A stretch of 40,237 nt of DNA from CAYLHQ01 sp964628935 (GTDB taxonomy: Bacteria; Acidobacteriota; Polarisedimenticolia; Polarisedimenticolales; DASRJG01), in NCBI GenBank assembly GCA_964628935.1, contig CAZVOE010000015.1, positions 1-40,237 of the forward strand, in the 5' to 3' direction. Shown one piece after another: positions 33,278 through 40,237 of the stretch; position 1 is the first letter of the stretch, and each line of letters begins with the position of its first letter. Below the pieces are notes generated by a model. The model was not told the origin of the DNA. It worked only from the letters and a program-made list of their open reading frames with translations, and made no database searches. The position numbers were made by a program, and so were the translations under genes.

Positions 33278-34324
33278 GTGGCGAAACCCCGCTCGGAGCG
33301 AACCCCCCGTCGACGCTCGGCCGGCCTCGGTCCCGGGAAGGCTCCCGCCTTCCGGTCGGTCGACGCGCTCGACCGCGAGTGCCTCGACCATTTCTGGGCG
33401 GGAAGGTTCTCCCAGGCGGTCGGCGTCTGTTACGCCCTGCTCGAGCGCATCGACGAGTCGGCCGCGCCCGGGGATCCGGAAGGGGACCGGCTCCGCGGGG
33501 TGGTCGAGCTGAGGCGCGGCGCGGCCCTCTCGCGGTCGGGGGCCCTCGAGGCGGCCAAGCGCGCCGCGGAACGCGCGGTGAGCGTCGCCCCGGACTCCCC
33601 CGACGTCACGGCGGCCGGCCTCGCTCTCCTCGCCGAGGTCCACCTTTTGCTCGGCCAGCCGATGCTCGCCGAGATCCTTCTCGACCGCGCCGGGGAGCTC
33701 GCGAGGCGCGCGAAGGCGCCGGTGCCGGCGTGGGTCGCCTGCGCCCGTGGCCGCCAACGATGGGCCGCGGGAAGAACGAACGCGGCGCACGGGGACTTTC
33801 TGCGGGCCCACGATGCCGCGAGGCGTGTCCGGGACCTTCCCGGCTCGATCCAGACGGCCGGAAACGTCGGGATGTGCCTGCTGGCTCAGGGAAGCGTGGC
33901 GGAGTCTCGCATCTGGATGCGGCGGGCCGTCGATCAGGCCCGCTCCGCGCATCTCACGCCGCTCGAGGCGACCTGGCTCGCCGGCCTCGCAAGGATCGAA
34001 CTCGCCGACGGGGCGCACGAGGAGGCGGAGCTGCTCGCGGAGGCGTCGCTCGCGCTCTCTCGCCCGCTCGATCTGCCGCTGACGGTCTTCCGGGCCGAGT
34101 GGGTTCGCCACTATGTGGGGACGCTCGCCTCTCCCGGGGTCGGCGAATCGCCGTCGCGGGAGTCGCTGTCGCGACTCTGCGGACTTCTCGCGGAGTTCGA
34201 CGGCGATCGCGAGGTGAGAGACCTGAAGTCGGTGCTCGACGGGGGGCCGTTCCCGCTCGCGTCGGTCGCGGCGTTCACGGAGGGCTGCGACCCCGTGCTC
34301 GCGCCGGCGGGAGGACGACCGTGA
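33278..34324 (+). CDS. TPR-like helical repeat protein
   Basis: A 348-residue protein without signal peptide. After a basic, low-complexity N-terminus (about residues 1-25), the sequence is a series of Ala/Leu/Arg-rich helical pairs with the TPR-like spacing (GALEAAKRAAERAVSVAPDSP, LGQPMLAEILLDRAGEL, GSVAESRIWMRRAVDQA, GAHEEAELLAEASLAL), probably four to six repeats. It should be a cytoplasmic protein-protein scaffold; partners are unknown. GTG 33278 is supported by GAGGAG six bases upstream. The stop overlaps the start of the pterin dehydratase gene (GTGA), so the two are co-translated. Confidence 0.75.
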   Translation: MAKPRSERTPRRRSAGLGPGKAPAFRSVDALDRECLDHFWAGRFSQAVGVCYALLERIDESAAPGDPEGDRLRGVVELRRGAALSRSGALEAAKRAAERAVSVAPDSPDVTAAGLALLAEVHLLLGQPMLAEILLDRAGELARRAKAPVPAWVACARGRQRWAAGRTNAAHGDFLRAHDAARRVRDLPGSIQTAGNVGMCLLAQGSVAESRIWMRRAVDQARSAHLTPLEATWLAGLARIELADGAHEEAELLAEASLALSRPLDLPLTVFRAEWVRHYVGTLASPGVGESPSRESLSRLCGLLAEFDGDREVRDLKSVLDGGPFPLASVAAFTEGCDPVLAPAGGRP

Positions 34325-34653
34325 GCGATCTCTCGACCCGCTCGTGTCGCCCCCTCAAGGGCCCCTCGCACGCGCTCCGGGGCGAGGACGCGCGAGCGCT
34401 CCTCGCGCAACTCGACGGCTGGGAGATGAGTGCGGGCGAGGACGCGATCTCCCGCACCTTCCGGTTCGAGGACTACCACCGCACGATGGCGTTCGTGAAC
34501 GCCGTCGCGTGGATCGCCCACCGCGAGGACCATCACCCCGATCTCGAAGTCGGCTACAACCGCTGCACGGTGCGGTACTCGACGCACGACGTGGGCGGCC
34601 TGAGCGAGAACGACTTCATCTCCGCGGCGAAGGTCGATCGCTTGCTCCGCTGA
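34321..34653 (+). CDS. phhB: pterin-4a-carbinolamine dehydratase
   Basis: A 110-residue dehydratase (PCD/DCoH family, PF01329). The active-site motif H71-H72-P-D is in REDHHPDLEVGYN, followed by the family's VRYSTHDVGGLSENDF stretch. It recycles 4a-hydroxy-tetrahydropterin after aromatic amino-acid hydroxylation; many bacteria also carry orphan copies. No phenylalanine hydroxylase is in the window. GTG 34321 overlaps the preceding stop. The gene is 75 bases before the peptide transporter. Confidence 0.93.
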   Translation: MSDLSTRSCRPLKGPSHALRGEDARALLAQLDGWEMSAGEDAISRTFRFEDYHRTMAFVNAVAWIAHREDHHPDLEVGYNRCTVRYSTHDVGGLSENDFISAAKVDRLLR

Positions 34654-34728
34654 GGGACTCGGCCGATTCCCGGGTTGCCCGGCGGAAGAGTTCCGCGTAA
34701 GGTTCCCCGTTCGTCCGGGGAGGAATCC

Positions 34729-36414
34729 ATGCTGGCTGGCCTGCTCTTCGTGCTTCTCGTGTTCGGTCCCCTGCTCCTCGCGATCGCCTTCGCGTTTCGC
34801 GAGATGCGGCGGCACCCCCGGGGTCTCGTGGTGCTCTTCTTCACGGAGATGTGGGAACGCTTCGGCTACTACCTCATGATCGGGATCTTCACCCTCTACA
34901 TGGTCGACACCCTGAAGGACGGCCTCGGCTTCGACAAGGCGACGGCGGCGCAGATCTACGGCACCTTCATCGCGCTCGTCTACCTCACCCCGTTCGTCGG
35001 TGGACTGATCGCCGACCAGTTCCTCGGGTACCGGAAGAGCGTCGTCCTCGGCGGCGTCCTCATGGGGATCGGATACATCGGCGTCGGGTTCTTCCCCGGG
35101 ATGGCCGGCTTTTACACCGCCCTCGCGCTCGTGGCGCTCGGAAACGGCTTCTTCAAGCCCTCGATGAGCACCCTCGTCGGAAGGCTCTACCCCGAGGGTA
35201 GCCCGCTCAAGGATTCGGGCTACTCGATCTTCTACATGGGGATCAACGTCGGGGCTTTCATCTGCAACTTCATCGCCGCGATCCTCAGGAACCAGTTCGG
35301 ATGGTCCTACGCTTTCGCGGCGGCGGGGATCGGGATGTTCCTCGGCGTGGTCATCTTCCTCGCGGGGCAGAAGCGGCTCCGAGGCGCCGCCGACCGTGGA
35401 GACGGCTCGGCGGTGCCGCAAGGGGCGCTCCTCAACCTGACGGTCCAGGTCCTGCTTCCCGCGGCGATCGCGGGATTCCTCGGCTACACCTACCTGGGCC
35501 CCTACCTCGGAGGCGCGCAGACGGCGGCCTTCGTGACCGCGACGATCCCGGTCGTCCTGTACTACCTCGTGGTCTGGGCGATGGCGCCGCGCGAGGAGAA
35601 GGGGCCGATCGGCGCGATCCTCGCGATGGCGGGGGTCGTCGTGATCTTCTGGATGGTCTTCCACCAGAACGGCTCGTCGCTCACCTACTGGGCGGAGGAG
35701 AACACGCGGCGCGAGGCCAGCGCCCTCGCCCCGACCCTTCGCGCTCTTTACATGGACCAGGATGCGACGATCGGGGAAACGATCGTCGACCCCGACGCCG
35801 CGGGGTCGTACTGGCGGAACGTCCCTCTCCCCGATCGACCCGCTCCCGGGGAGAAGGCGACCCTCGTTTCCACCGAGATCTTCCAGTCGGTCAATCCATG
35901 GTTCGTCGTGGTGTTCACCCCTCTCGTGGTCGGGTTCCTCGGCTGGCTCCGGCGACGCGGGAAGGAACCGTCCACCCCGGGGAAGATCGCGTGGGGGATG
36001 ATGATCACGGCGGCGAGCACCCTCTTCATGATCGGGGCGGTCCTGATCACGACGGGCGGCGAGTTCAAGGCTTCGGCGGCTTGGCTCGTCGCCTCCTACG
36101 GGGTGATCACCGTGGGCGAGCTGTTCTTGAGCCCGATGGGTCTCGCGCTCGTCTCGAAGCTCTCCCCGGCGCGCGTCACCGCCCTCATGATGGGGGGCTG
36201 GTTCCTCGCCACCGCGATCGGGAACAAGCTCGCCGGCGTCCTCGCCGGCTTCTGGGAGAAGATCCCTCTCCTCTGGATCTTCGGCATCAACTGTCTCGCG
36301 GCCCTCGCGGCGGCCCTGGCGATCGGGATCATGACCCCGTGGATCAAGCGGATCATGGCGGAGCATGCGGACCGTGCCGCCGCGCGATCGACGGCGGAGA
36401 AGGAACCGTCTTGA
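34729..36414 (+). CDS. POT/PTR-family proton-coupled peptide transporter
   Basis: A 561-residue inner-membrane protein with about 12-14 transmembrane segments, of the POT family (PF00854) that imports di- and tripeptides with protons. The family motif ExxERFxYY appears as EMWERFGYY beginning near residue 39. GFFKPSMSTLVG and the FYMGINVGAF segment are PTR signatures. A hydrophilic insertion at about residues 335-395 is longer than in minimal homologues. ATG 34729 has GGGGAGG upstream. The stop overlaps the next gene's TTG. Confidence 0.95.
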   Translation: MLAGLLFVLLVFGPLLLAIAFAFREMRRHPRGLVVLFFTEMWERFGYYLMIGIFTLYMVDTLKDGLGFDKATAAQIYGTFIALVYLTPFVGGLIADQFLGYRKSVVLGGVLMGIGYIGVGFFPGMAGFYTALALVALGNGFFKPSMSTLVGRLYPEGSPLKDSGYSIFYMGINVGAFICNFIAAILRNQFGWSYAFAAAGIGMFLGVVIFLAGQKRLRGAADRGDGSAVPQGALLNLTVQVLLPAAIAGFLGYTYLGPYLGGAQTAAFVTATIPVVLYYLVVWAMAPREEKGPIGAILAMAGVVVIFWMVFHQNGSSLTYWAEENTRREASALAPTLRALYMDQDATIGETIVDPDAAGSYWRNVPLPDRPAPGEKATLVSTEIFQSVNPWFVVVFTPLVVGFLGWLRRRGKEPSTPGKIAWGMMITAASTLFMIGAVLITTGGEFKASAAWLVASYGVITVGELFLSPMGLALVSKLSPARVTALMMGGWFLATAIGNKLAGVLAGFWEKIPLLWIFGINCLAALAAALAIGIMTPWIKRIMAEHADRAAARSTAEKEPS

Positions 36415-37697
36415 GCGTCGGTCTCTCCCTCGCCCTCCTGCTCTCGACGGCTCCCGCGGCCGTCCCGGCCCCGCTCGCGGACACTCCGATCCAGAACGAA
36501 CAGGCGCTCCGGCGGGCGACGGAGCGGTTCGAGGAGGTCGCGGGCCCTCTCGACCCGGTCGCGTACGCCCCCCCGGACGTCCCGGGTTCCGAGAACGCCG
36601 CGACCGCGCTCCTCGCGGCGGCCGCGGTCGTTCCTCGATCGACGGGGGAGCGCGATTCCCTCCAGGCGCTTTCGAAGACGCCGGTGTCGGCCTGGTCGTC
36701 CGGCGAGATCGAGGCCGGCCTTCGGCTCGTCGAAGCCCATCCCGCCGCACTCGCCCTCCTCGATCGTGCCGCGTCCCGCGGCCGGTCTCGGTTCGACATC
36801 AACTACAGGGAAGGGACCTTCGCGAACCCTCCCCCGCTCATGCGGCTCCTCGACGCGGCGAAGCTCGCCGCCGTCGAAGCGCGGCTCGCGCTCGCCTCCG
36901 GGGACGCGGCGCGCGCCGTCCTCGGCGTCGAGCGCGTCGGCGCCGTCGCTCGCGCCCTCGAAGGCGAATCGATGCTGATCGCCTTCCTCGTCGGGCTCGG
37001 GGCCGAGCGGATCCAGCTCGACCTGGCGGCCGAGATCGCCGCGGCCCCCGGTCTCGACGAGGCATTCCTCCACCGAGTCGAGGCGGCGCTGCTCGACGAC
37101 GACCCGGCGAGACGAGCCCGGCGCGCGGTCGCGCTCGACTTCGCCGCCCTCGCCTCGCGGATCGGCGACGAGCCGGGGCTCGAAAGACTCCTCGCCGACG
37201 TCCTCGACCACGGCTCCGACCTGCTCTCGGCCGCCGGGGGCGACTGGGCGGAAGTCGCGGCCGAGGTGGAGCGGGTAGCCGCCTCGGCGCGCCGCTGCAG
37301 GAAAATCGACGCGACCGACGAGGCGACGCAGCGGGGAATCGCCTCGGTCCACGAGGTTCTCGGAACGTGGACCGGCCCGTTCTCGCGCGCCGCCGCGATC
37401 GTGGCGGGCCGCGCGGTCGTCCGGTTCGCGCTCGAGGTCCGACGTCGCGGTCTCCGGGACGGCGCCTACCCCGTCGACGTGACCGACGACCCTGCGACCG
37501 CGACTCCCCTCTCCTTCACCGGCCGGCCGCTCCGCGTCGAGCGGCTCGAGGACGGGCGGGCGGTCGTGGAAGCGGTCGGGGCGGAGGAAGCCTGGCGGGG
37601 GCAGCACGGCGAGGACACCCCCGCCCCGCCGTTCCGGGTGGCGCTCCCCGCGGTCATGCAACCGGCCCCCCGCGGGCAAGACGCCGCCGCGTCGTGA
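36411..37697 (+). CDS. exported alpha-helical protein of unknown function
   Basis: A 428-residue protein. It begins with a signal peptide (VGLSLALLLSTAPAAVPAP) and is rich in Ala/Leu/Arg helices. The C-terminal part contains PLSFTGRPLRVERLEDGRAVVEAVG, a degenerate form of the FTGxPLRY motif seen at the end of exported helical proteins of similar bacteria. No enzymatic motif is recognised. TTG 36411 overlaps the transporter stop (TTGA) with AAGGA just upstream, so it is coupled to the peptide transporter. A role with peptide uptake is an inference from position only. It is convergent with the EVE protein. Confidence 0.72.
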   Translation: MSVGLSLALLLSTAPAAVPAPLADTPIQNEQALRRATERFEEVAGPLDPVAYAPPDVPGSENAATALLAAAAVVPRSTGERDSLQALSKTPVSAWSSGEIEAGLRLVEAHPAALALLDRAASRGRSRFDINYREGTFANPPPLMRLLDAAKLAAVEARLALASGDAARAVLGVERVGAVARALEGESMLIAFLVGLGAERIQLDLAAEIAAAPGLDEAFLHRVEAALLDDDPARRARRAVALDFAALASRIGDEPGLERLLADVLDHGSDLLSAAGGDWAEVAAEVERVAASARRCRKIDATDEATQRGIASVHEVLGTWTGPFSRAAAIVAGRAVVRFALEVRRRGLRDGAYPVDVTDDPATATPLSFTGRPLRVERLEDGRAVVEAVGAEEAWRGQHGEDTPAPPFRVALPAVMQPAPRGQDAAAS

Positions 37698-37765
37698 GAG
37701 TGCGGCTCCCGTCGGGGTAGGTCCCCTCGTCCCGCGCGACGAACGGGACGCTGGACGCGCCCGCG

Positions 37766-38233
37766 TCAGAGGCCTCCGAGCTTCGTCACGATCTTCCACT
37801 CGGCCGGGGTGACCGGCTGGACCGAAAGTCTCGACCCCTTCCGGAGCAGGACCATCCCCTCGAGGCCGGCGGCTCGACGCATCGCCTCGAGGGAGACCGG
37901 GCTCGGAAGCCGGCGATCGACGGCGAGATCGACGGCGAACCAGCGCGGAGAGCCGGCGGAGGATTGCGGATCGTACCCGGCGTGCTTCGGGTCGAACTGG
38001 GTCGGGTCGGGATGCGCGCCCTTCACCACGGTGGCGAGGCCGACGACGGCCCGTTCGGCCCCGGAATGATAGAAGAGAACGCCGTCGCCGACCCGCACGC
38101 CGTCGCGGAGGGAGTTGCGGGCCTCATAGTTCCGGACGCCGTCCCAGCAGGTCTTCCTTCCCGGACTGCGTTCGAGGTCGTCCCACGAGAACGTCTCGGG
38201 GTCGCTCTTCACGAGCCAGAAGCGACGGGCCAT
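37766..38233 (-). CDS. EVE-domain protein
   Basis: A 155-residue protein of the EVE (PUA-like) family, related to THYN1. It opens with FWLVKSDPETFSWDDL and contains GVRNYEARNSLRDGVRVGDGVLFYHS, the family signature, and a C-terminal VQPVTPAEWKIV. EVE proteins are thought to read modified bases in DNA or RNA. ATG 38233 is preceded by GGGGGAG. The gene is divergent from the RsbW-like ATPase and convergent with the exported unknown protein. The 68-base gap at 37698-37765 holds nothing I can assign. Confidence 0.93.
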   Translation of the reverse strand: MARRFWLVKSDPETFSWDDLERSPGRKTCWDGVRNYEARNSLRDGVRVGDGVLFYHSGAERAVVGLATVVKGAHPDPTQFDPKHAGYDPQSSAGSPRWFAVDLAVDRRLPSPVSLEAMRRAAGLEGMVLLRKGSRLSVQPVTPAEWKIVTKLGGL

Positions 38234-38243
38234 GAACTCCCCC

Positions 38244-38272
38244 TTCACCCGGAACGTCGGAGTTCGTATGCT
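38244..38272 (+). promoter_or_regulatory. promoter of the RsbW-like gene
   Basis: TTCACC (38244-38249) and TATGCT (38267-38272), 17 bases apart, are each a 4-of-6 match to the sigma70 consensus and lie about 47 bases before GTG 38319. Confidence 0.45.
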
Positions 38273-38318
38273 ATCAGCGGCCGCGCGGATTCCGCTCGCG
38301 TCCGCGCCGGGAGGAACG

Positions 38319-38795
38319 GTGGCCGGGAAGTCGGTCGATCGCGCGTCCGTGTCGATGCGGTACCGATCCGTCCTGTCGAGCACGACCGAATCGATCAACC
38401 GCGCGGTGACCGAAGTGCTCGCGCTCGCGGCGAAGACGCGTTGCCTGGACGGTGCGGGGGCGGAAGTGGAGATCGCGCTCCGGGAGGCTCTCGCGAACGC
38501 CGTGTTTCATGGCAACCGGGGCGACCCCGACCGGCACGTCCTCGTCCGGGCCTACGGCGCTCCCCGATGTGGTCTCGTGATGGCCGTGCGCGACGAGGGC
38601 CCGGGCTTCGAGCCGTCCTCGGTCCCCGACCCGCGCAGCGAGGAGCGCCTGCACCTGACCCACGGGCGCGGGATCTTCCTCATGCAGGCCCTCATGGATC
38701 GAGTCGAGTATCGCCGGGGCGGCACGGAAGTCGTCCTGTTCAAGCAGCCGACCCCGCGGGCCCTGCGGGCGGCGAGGCGACGCTCGACGAAGTGA
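38319..38795 (+). CDS. RsbW/SpoIIAB-like GHKL ATPase (anti-sigma factor type)
   Basis: A 158-residue single-domain HATPase_c_2 protein. The N box is E56-A-L-A-N60, G1 is D92-E-G-P-G, and G2 is H115-G-R-G. Such proteins are usually anti-sigma factors or serine kinases in partner-switching systems. No anti-anti-sigma factor or sigma factor is in the window, so its target is unknown. GTG 38319 is preceded by GGAGG four bases upstream; the in-frame ATG 38358 is an alternative. The tail is Arg-rich. Confidence 0.85.
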   Translation: MAGKSVDRASVSMRYRSVLSSTTESINRAVTEVLALAAKTRCLDGAGAEVEIALREALANAVFHGNRGDPDRHVLVRAYGAPRCGLVMAVRDEGPGFEPSSVPDPRSEERLHLTHGRGIFLMQALMDRVEYRRGGTEVVLFKQPTPRALRAARRRSTK

Positions 38796-38827
38796 CGCCC
38801 GGGGTCGTCGGCCCCCCTCGACTCCGC

Positions 38828-38833
38828 TACCAT
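38828..38833 (+). promoter_or_regulatory. possible -10 box (TACCAT) of the membrane-fusion protein gene
   Basis: TACCAT ends nine bases before the ATG at 38843, like the other near-leaderless starts. The match to TATAAT is 4 of 6 and there is no clear -35 box. Confidence 0.3.
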
Positions 38834-38842
38834 GCGCCCCCG

Positions 38843-39320
38843 ATGGGTTCCCGCTCCGTCCGCGCCGCCCTCTGGGTCGCTGCGGCTCTGGCCGCGCTCG
38901 TCGCCCTCCGGTTCACCGTTTTCCGGGAGAAGCCGATCCCCGTGGACGTCGTCGCCGTCGCGAGAGGTCGCGTGGAAAACACGGTGACGAACAGCAAGTC
39001 CGGCACGGTGGAATCGCGCAGGCGGGCTTCCCTGTCTCCCGAGACCGGGGGCCGCGTGGCCGCCCTTCCCGTCCGCGAGGGAGACCGGGTGAAGGTCGGC
39101 GATCCGATCCTCCGCCTCGCCGACGAGGACGCACGATCGCAGCTCGCCTTCCAGGAGCGCTCGCTCGAGGCCGCACGGGCCGGCGCCGCCGAGGCGTGCG
39201 CCGCGGCGGCCCAGGCCGAGCGCGACCTCGCCCGGAACCGCGCCCTCGCCCTCGACCGGATCGTCTCCGCCGCGGTCCTGGACCAGTTCGAGAGTCGCAA
39301 GGAGACGGCGGACGCCGCCG
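38843..39320 (+). CDS. HlyD/RND-type membrane-fusion (periplasmic adaptor) protein, N-terminal part
   Basis: About 159 residues of a periplasmic adaptor protein of an efflux pump or ABC exporter. It has an N-terminal membrane anchor (about residues 8-24), then the biotinyl-lipoyl-like half-domain (SLSPETGGRVAALPVREGDRVKVGDPILRL) and the first helix of the coiled-coil hairpin (Ala/Glu/Arg-rich up to QFESRKETADAA). The rest of the hairpin, the second lipoyl half and the beta-barrel are missing because the sequence changes into an acyl-CoA dehydrogenase. The codon use up to that point is like the rest of the window. I read this as a truncated end of the host contig. Confidence 0.8.
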
Positions 39321-39325
39321 GCGTC
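39310..39325. other. probable chimeric junction
   Basis: Within one open frame the adaptor protein passes into an acyl-CoA dehydrogenase around GACGCCGCCGGCGTC. Before it leucine is mostly CTC; after it mostly CTG, with CAG and AAG frequent. The short GC-rich stretch could have served as microhomology for a misassembly. Confidence 0.8.
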
Positions 39326-39886
39326 ACGCGGCGCGGCTATCCGACCCAGGATGGGACGCGGGCCGCCGACATCACGCTCTCGGGCGTCAAGGTCGGCGCC
39401 GATGCCGTCATCGGCGAAGCCGGCAAGGCTTATCCGGTGATCGAGCGCACCGTACAGAACGGCATTGCCTATCTTGCGGCCGAGGCCGTCGGCGCGATGT
39501 CGGCGCTGCACGAGCTGACCGTCGAGTACCTCAAGACGCGCAAGCAGTTCGGCGTGCCGATCGGCTCCTTCCAGGTGCTGCAGCACAAGTCGGTCGACAT
39601 GTTCACCGCGCTTGAGCAGGCGCGCAGCATGGCCTACTACGCCACCATGATGGCGGGAGAGGCCGACGCCAGGGAGCGCAGCCGCGCGCTGTCCGCCGCC
39701 AAGGTGCAGATCGGCCGCTCGGCCCGCTTCGTCGGCGAGACCGCCATCCAGCTGCACGGCGGCATCGGCATGACCATGGAGTACAAGGCCGGCCACTACT
39801 TCAAGCGGCTGACCATGATCGACATGGCCTACGGCGATGCCGACCACCACCTGCGCCTGCTGGGCCGGGCCGGCGGCCTGAGTTGA
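39321..39886 (+). CDS. acyl-CoA dehydrogenase C-terminal part, foreign to the window (partial)
   Basis: About 188 residues covering the end of the middle beta domain (RAADITLSGVKVGADAVIG) and the C-terminal helical domain (TVEYLKTRKQFGVPIGSFQVLQH, AIQLHGGIGMTMEYKAGHY). It resembles the small-subunit pimeloyl-CoA dehydrogenase type of proteobacteria, and is unlike the long dehydrogenase at 31330. Its N-terminal 190 or so residues are missing. The codon choice (CTG, GGC, CAG) differs from the rest of the window. Confidence 0.85.
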
Positions 39887-40067
39887 CGGCCGCACTGCCT
39901 CGTCCTCGAGGCCTGTGATTGCCGCCCGCAGGGGTGGATGTTTCACGTGAAGCACCTATCCCCGTTCGCGCTGTCCTCTTTGACCAGCGCGACGCGCGCG
40001 CCCGGCGGCAGCGGATGTCGGTTCCCATCTTTGCCCGGTGCGTGGGCTGATGCCGCCTTCCAGCAAG
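39887..40067. other. non-coding stretch in the foreign end
   Basis: About 180 bases between the dehydrogenase fragment and the convergent methionine-synthase-like gene. Apart from the parS-like site described separately I see no gene in it. Confidence 0.5.
39939..39954. promoter_or_regulatory. parS: parS-like ParB-binding site
   Basis: TGTTTCACGTGAAGCA matches the widely conserved bacterial parS sequence TGTTTCACGTGAAACA at 15 of 16 positions. It is intergenic, as many parS sites are. A chance match or another palindrome-binding factor cannot be excluded, and it lies in the foreign part of the window. Confidence 0.5.
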
Positions 40068-40237
40068 TCAGCCGTAGCGCTTGCGCGCCAGCGCCGCCCC
40101 TTTTGCCAGCGCCGCCAGCTTGCCATAGGCGACGTCCCGGCTCATGGGCGCCATGCCACAGTTGGTGCACAGCAGCATGCGTTCCTTGGGCACGTGCTTG
40201 GCGGCGGCCTCCCCCACCGCCCGCACGTCCTCGGGCG
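40068..40237 (-). CDS. cobalamin-independent methionine synthase-like protein, C-terminal end (partial)
   Basis: The leftward frame entering from the right edge reads PEDVRAVGEAAAKHVPKER, then LLCTNCGMAPMSRDVAYGK, and ends ARKRYG before TGA at 40070-40068. The TNCGMAPM stretch, with its zinc-ligand-like cysteine, and the following basic helix are typical of the C-terminus of short MetE/UROD-like methyltransferases. About 56 residues are present; the start is outside the window. Codon use is CTG-rich like the neighbouring dehydrogenase fragment, consistent with one foreign segment. Confidence 0.7.
   Translation of the reverse strand, partial: PEDVRAVGEAAAKHVPKERMLLCTNCGMAPMSRDVAYGKLAALAKGAALARKRYG

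Noticed and set aside
29609..34111. A 1500-codon leftward open frame that contains the amidase and continues far upstream.
   Set aside because: Only the last 574 codons encode a protein-like sequence beginning with a Tat signal. The rest is antisense or out of frame to the acyl-CoA dehydrogenase and TPR genes and is Arg/Gly/Pro-rich, a common artefact of GC-rich DNA.
31312..34653. An 1113-codon rightward open frame ending with the pterin dehydratase.
   Set aside because: Only the last 110 codons match a family, and they begin at a GTG overlapping the TPR stop. The remainder is antisense to the acyl-CoA dehydrogenase and out of frame with the TPR gene.
37698..37765. A leftward protein-like remnant (VPFVARDEGTYPDGSRT) in the gap before the EVE gene.
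   Set aside because: It is only about 45 codons between stops, runs into the antisense of the exported protein, has no start with a ribosome binding site, and resembles no family I know.
37964..39886. A single long protein joining the membrane-fusion protein and the acyl-CoA dehydrogenase.
   Set aside because: The two parts have different codon use, each is cut within a domain, and the fusion point lies in a short GC-rich stretch; misassembly explains it better than a real fusion.

Overview
The window is a GC-rich, densely packed bacterial stretch that probably comes from a metagenome-assembled genome. It contains one run of 10 Ns (25996-26005) and a contig end that looks wrongly joined. The host is Gram-negative: it has two TonB-dependent receptors, a patatin/Omp85-type autotransporter, a lipoprotein and a Tat-exported enzyme. 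The gene repertoire (secreted S8 protease with PKD domain, beta-helix protein with a short C-terminal beta-sandwich-like tail, DUF1684 lipoprotein, DUF1648 protein, small Cys-rich proteins) and the strong preference for CTC/GAG/TCG codons suggest an Acidobacteriota-like or neighbouring lineage. That placement is inference; no rRNA or other phylogenetic marker is present.

Layout. 1-9.4 kb: a secreted serine hydrolase faces glnS, then a rightward run of PcrA/UvrD-type helicase, elongation factor P, an RsuA/RluB-type pseudouridine synthase and a PlpD-like patatin. 9.4-13.1 kb: a leftward operon of small zinc-binding protein, hemB, YgjP-like zinc protease, hemL and UPF0173 metallo-hydrolase, tightly overlapped, so heme synthesis is coupled to a protease. 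13.1-16.4 kb: a tRNA(CAT) with its own promoter, then a translationally coupled pair of secreted proteins (subtilase and beta-helix). 16.4-19.9 kb: a leftward aminotransferase and TonB receptor operon. 19.9-23.7 kb: a small six-Cys protein, a Cys/Met-metabolism PLP enzyme divergent from an Lrp/AsnC regulator, and an acyl-CoA ligase. 23.7-29.6 kb: a DUF1648/DUF5808 membrane protein and then a probable metal-handling block (small His/Cys membrane protein, ZnuD-like TonB receptor, DUF1684 lipoprotein, non-canonical Nramp transporter). 29.6-38.8 kb: a Tat-exported amidase coupled to an acyl-CoA dehydrogenase, a TPR-like protein coupled to pterin-4a-carbinolamine dehydratase, a POT peptide transporter coupled to an exported unknown protein, an EVE-domain protein and an RsbW-like ATPase.

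38.8-40.2 kb: a membrane-fusion protein starts normally. Near 39310-39325 it changes, within one open frame, into the C-terminal third of an acyl-CoA dehydrogenase with different codon use. This is followed by a parS-like site and the 3' end of a methionine-synthase-like gene. The last ~0.9 kb is best read as proteobacterial DNA joined by an assembly error.

No intergenic gap exceeds about 200 bases. Most convergent gene pairs end within 12 bases of each other. Several genes have a sigma70-like -10 box so close to the start codon that their mRNAs are probably leaderless. No CRISPR array, insertion sequence or prophage was seen.
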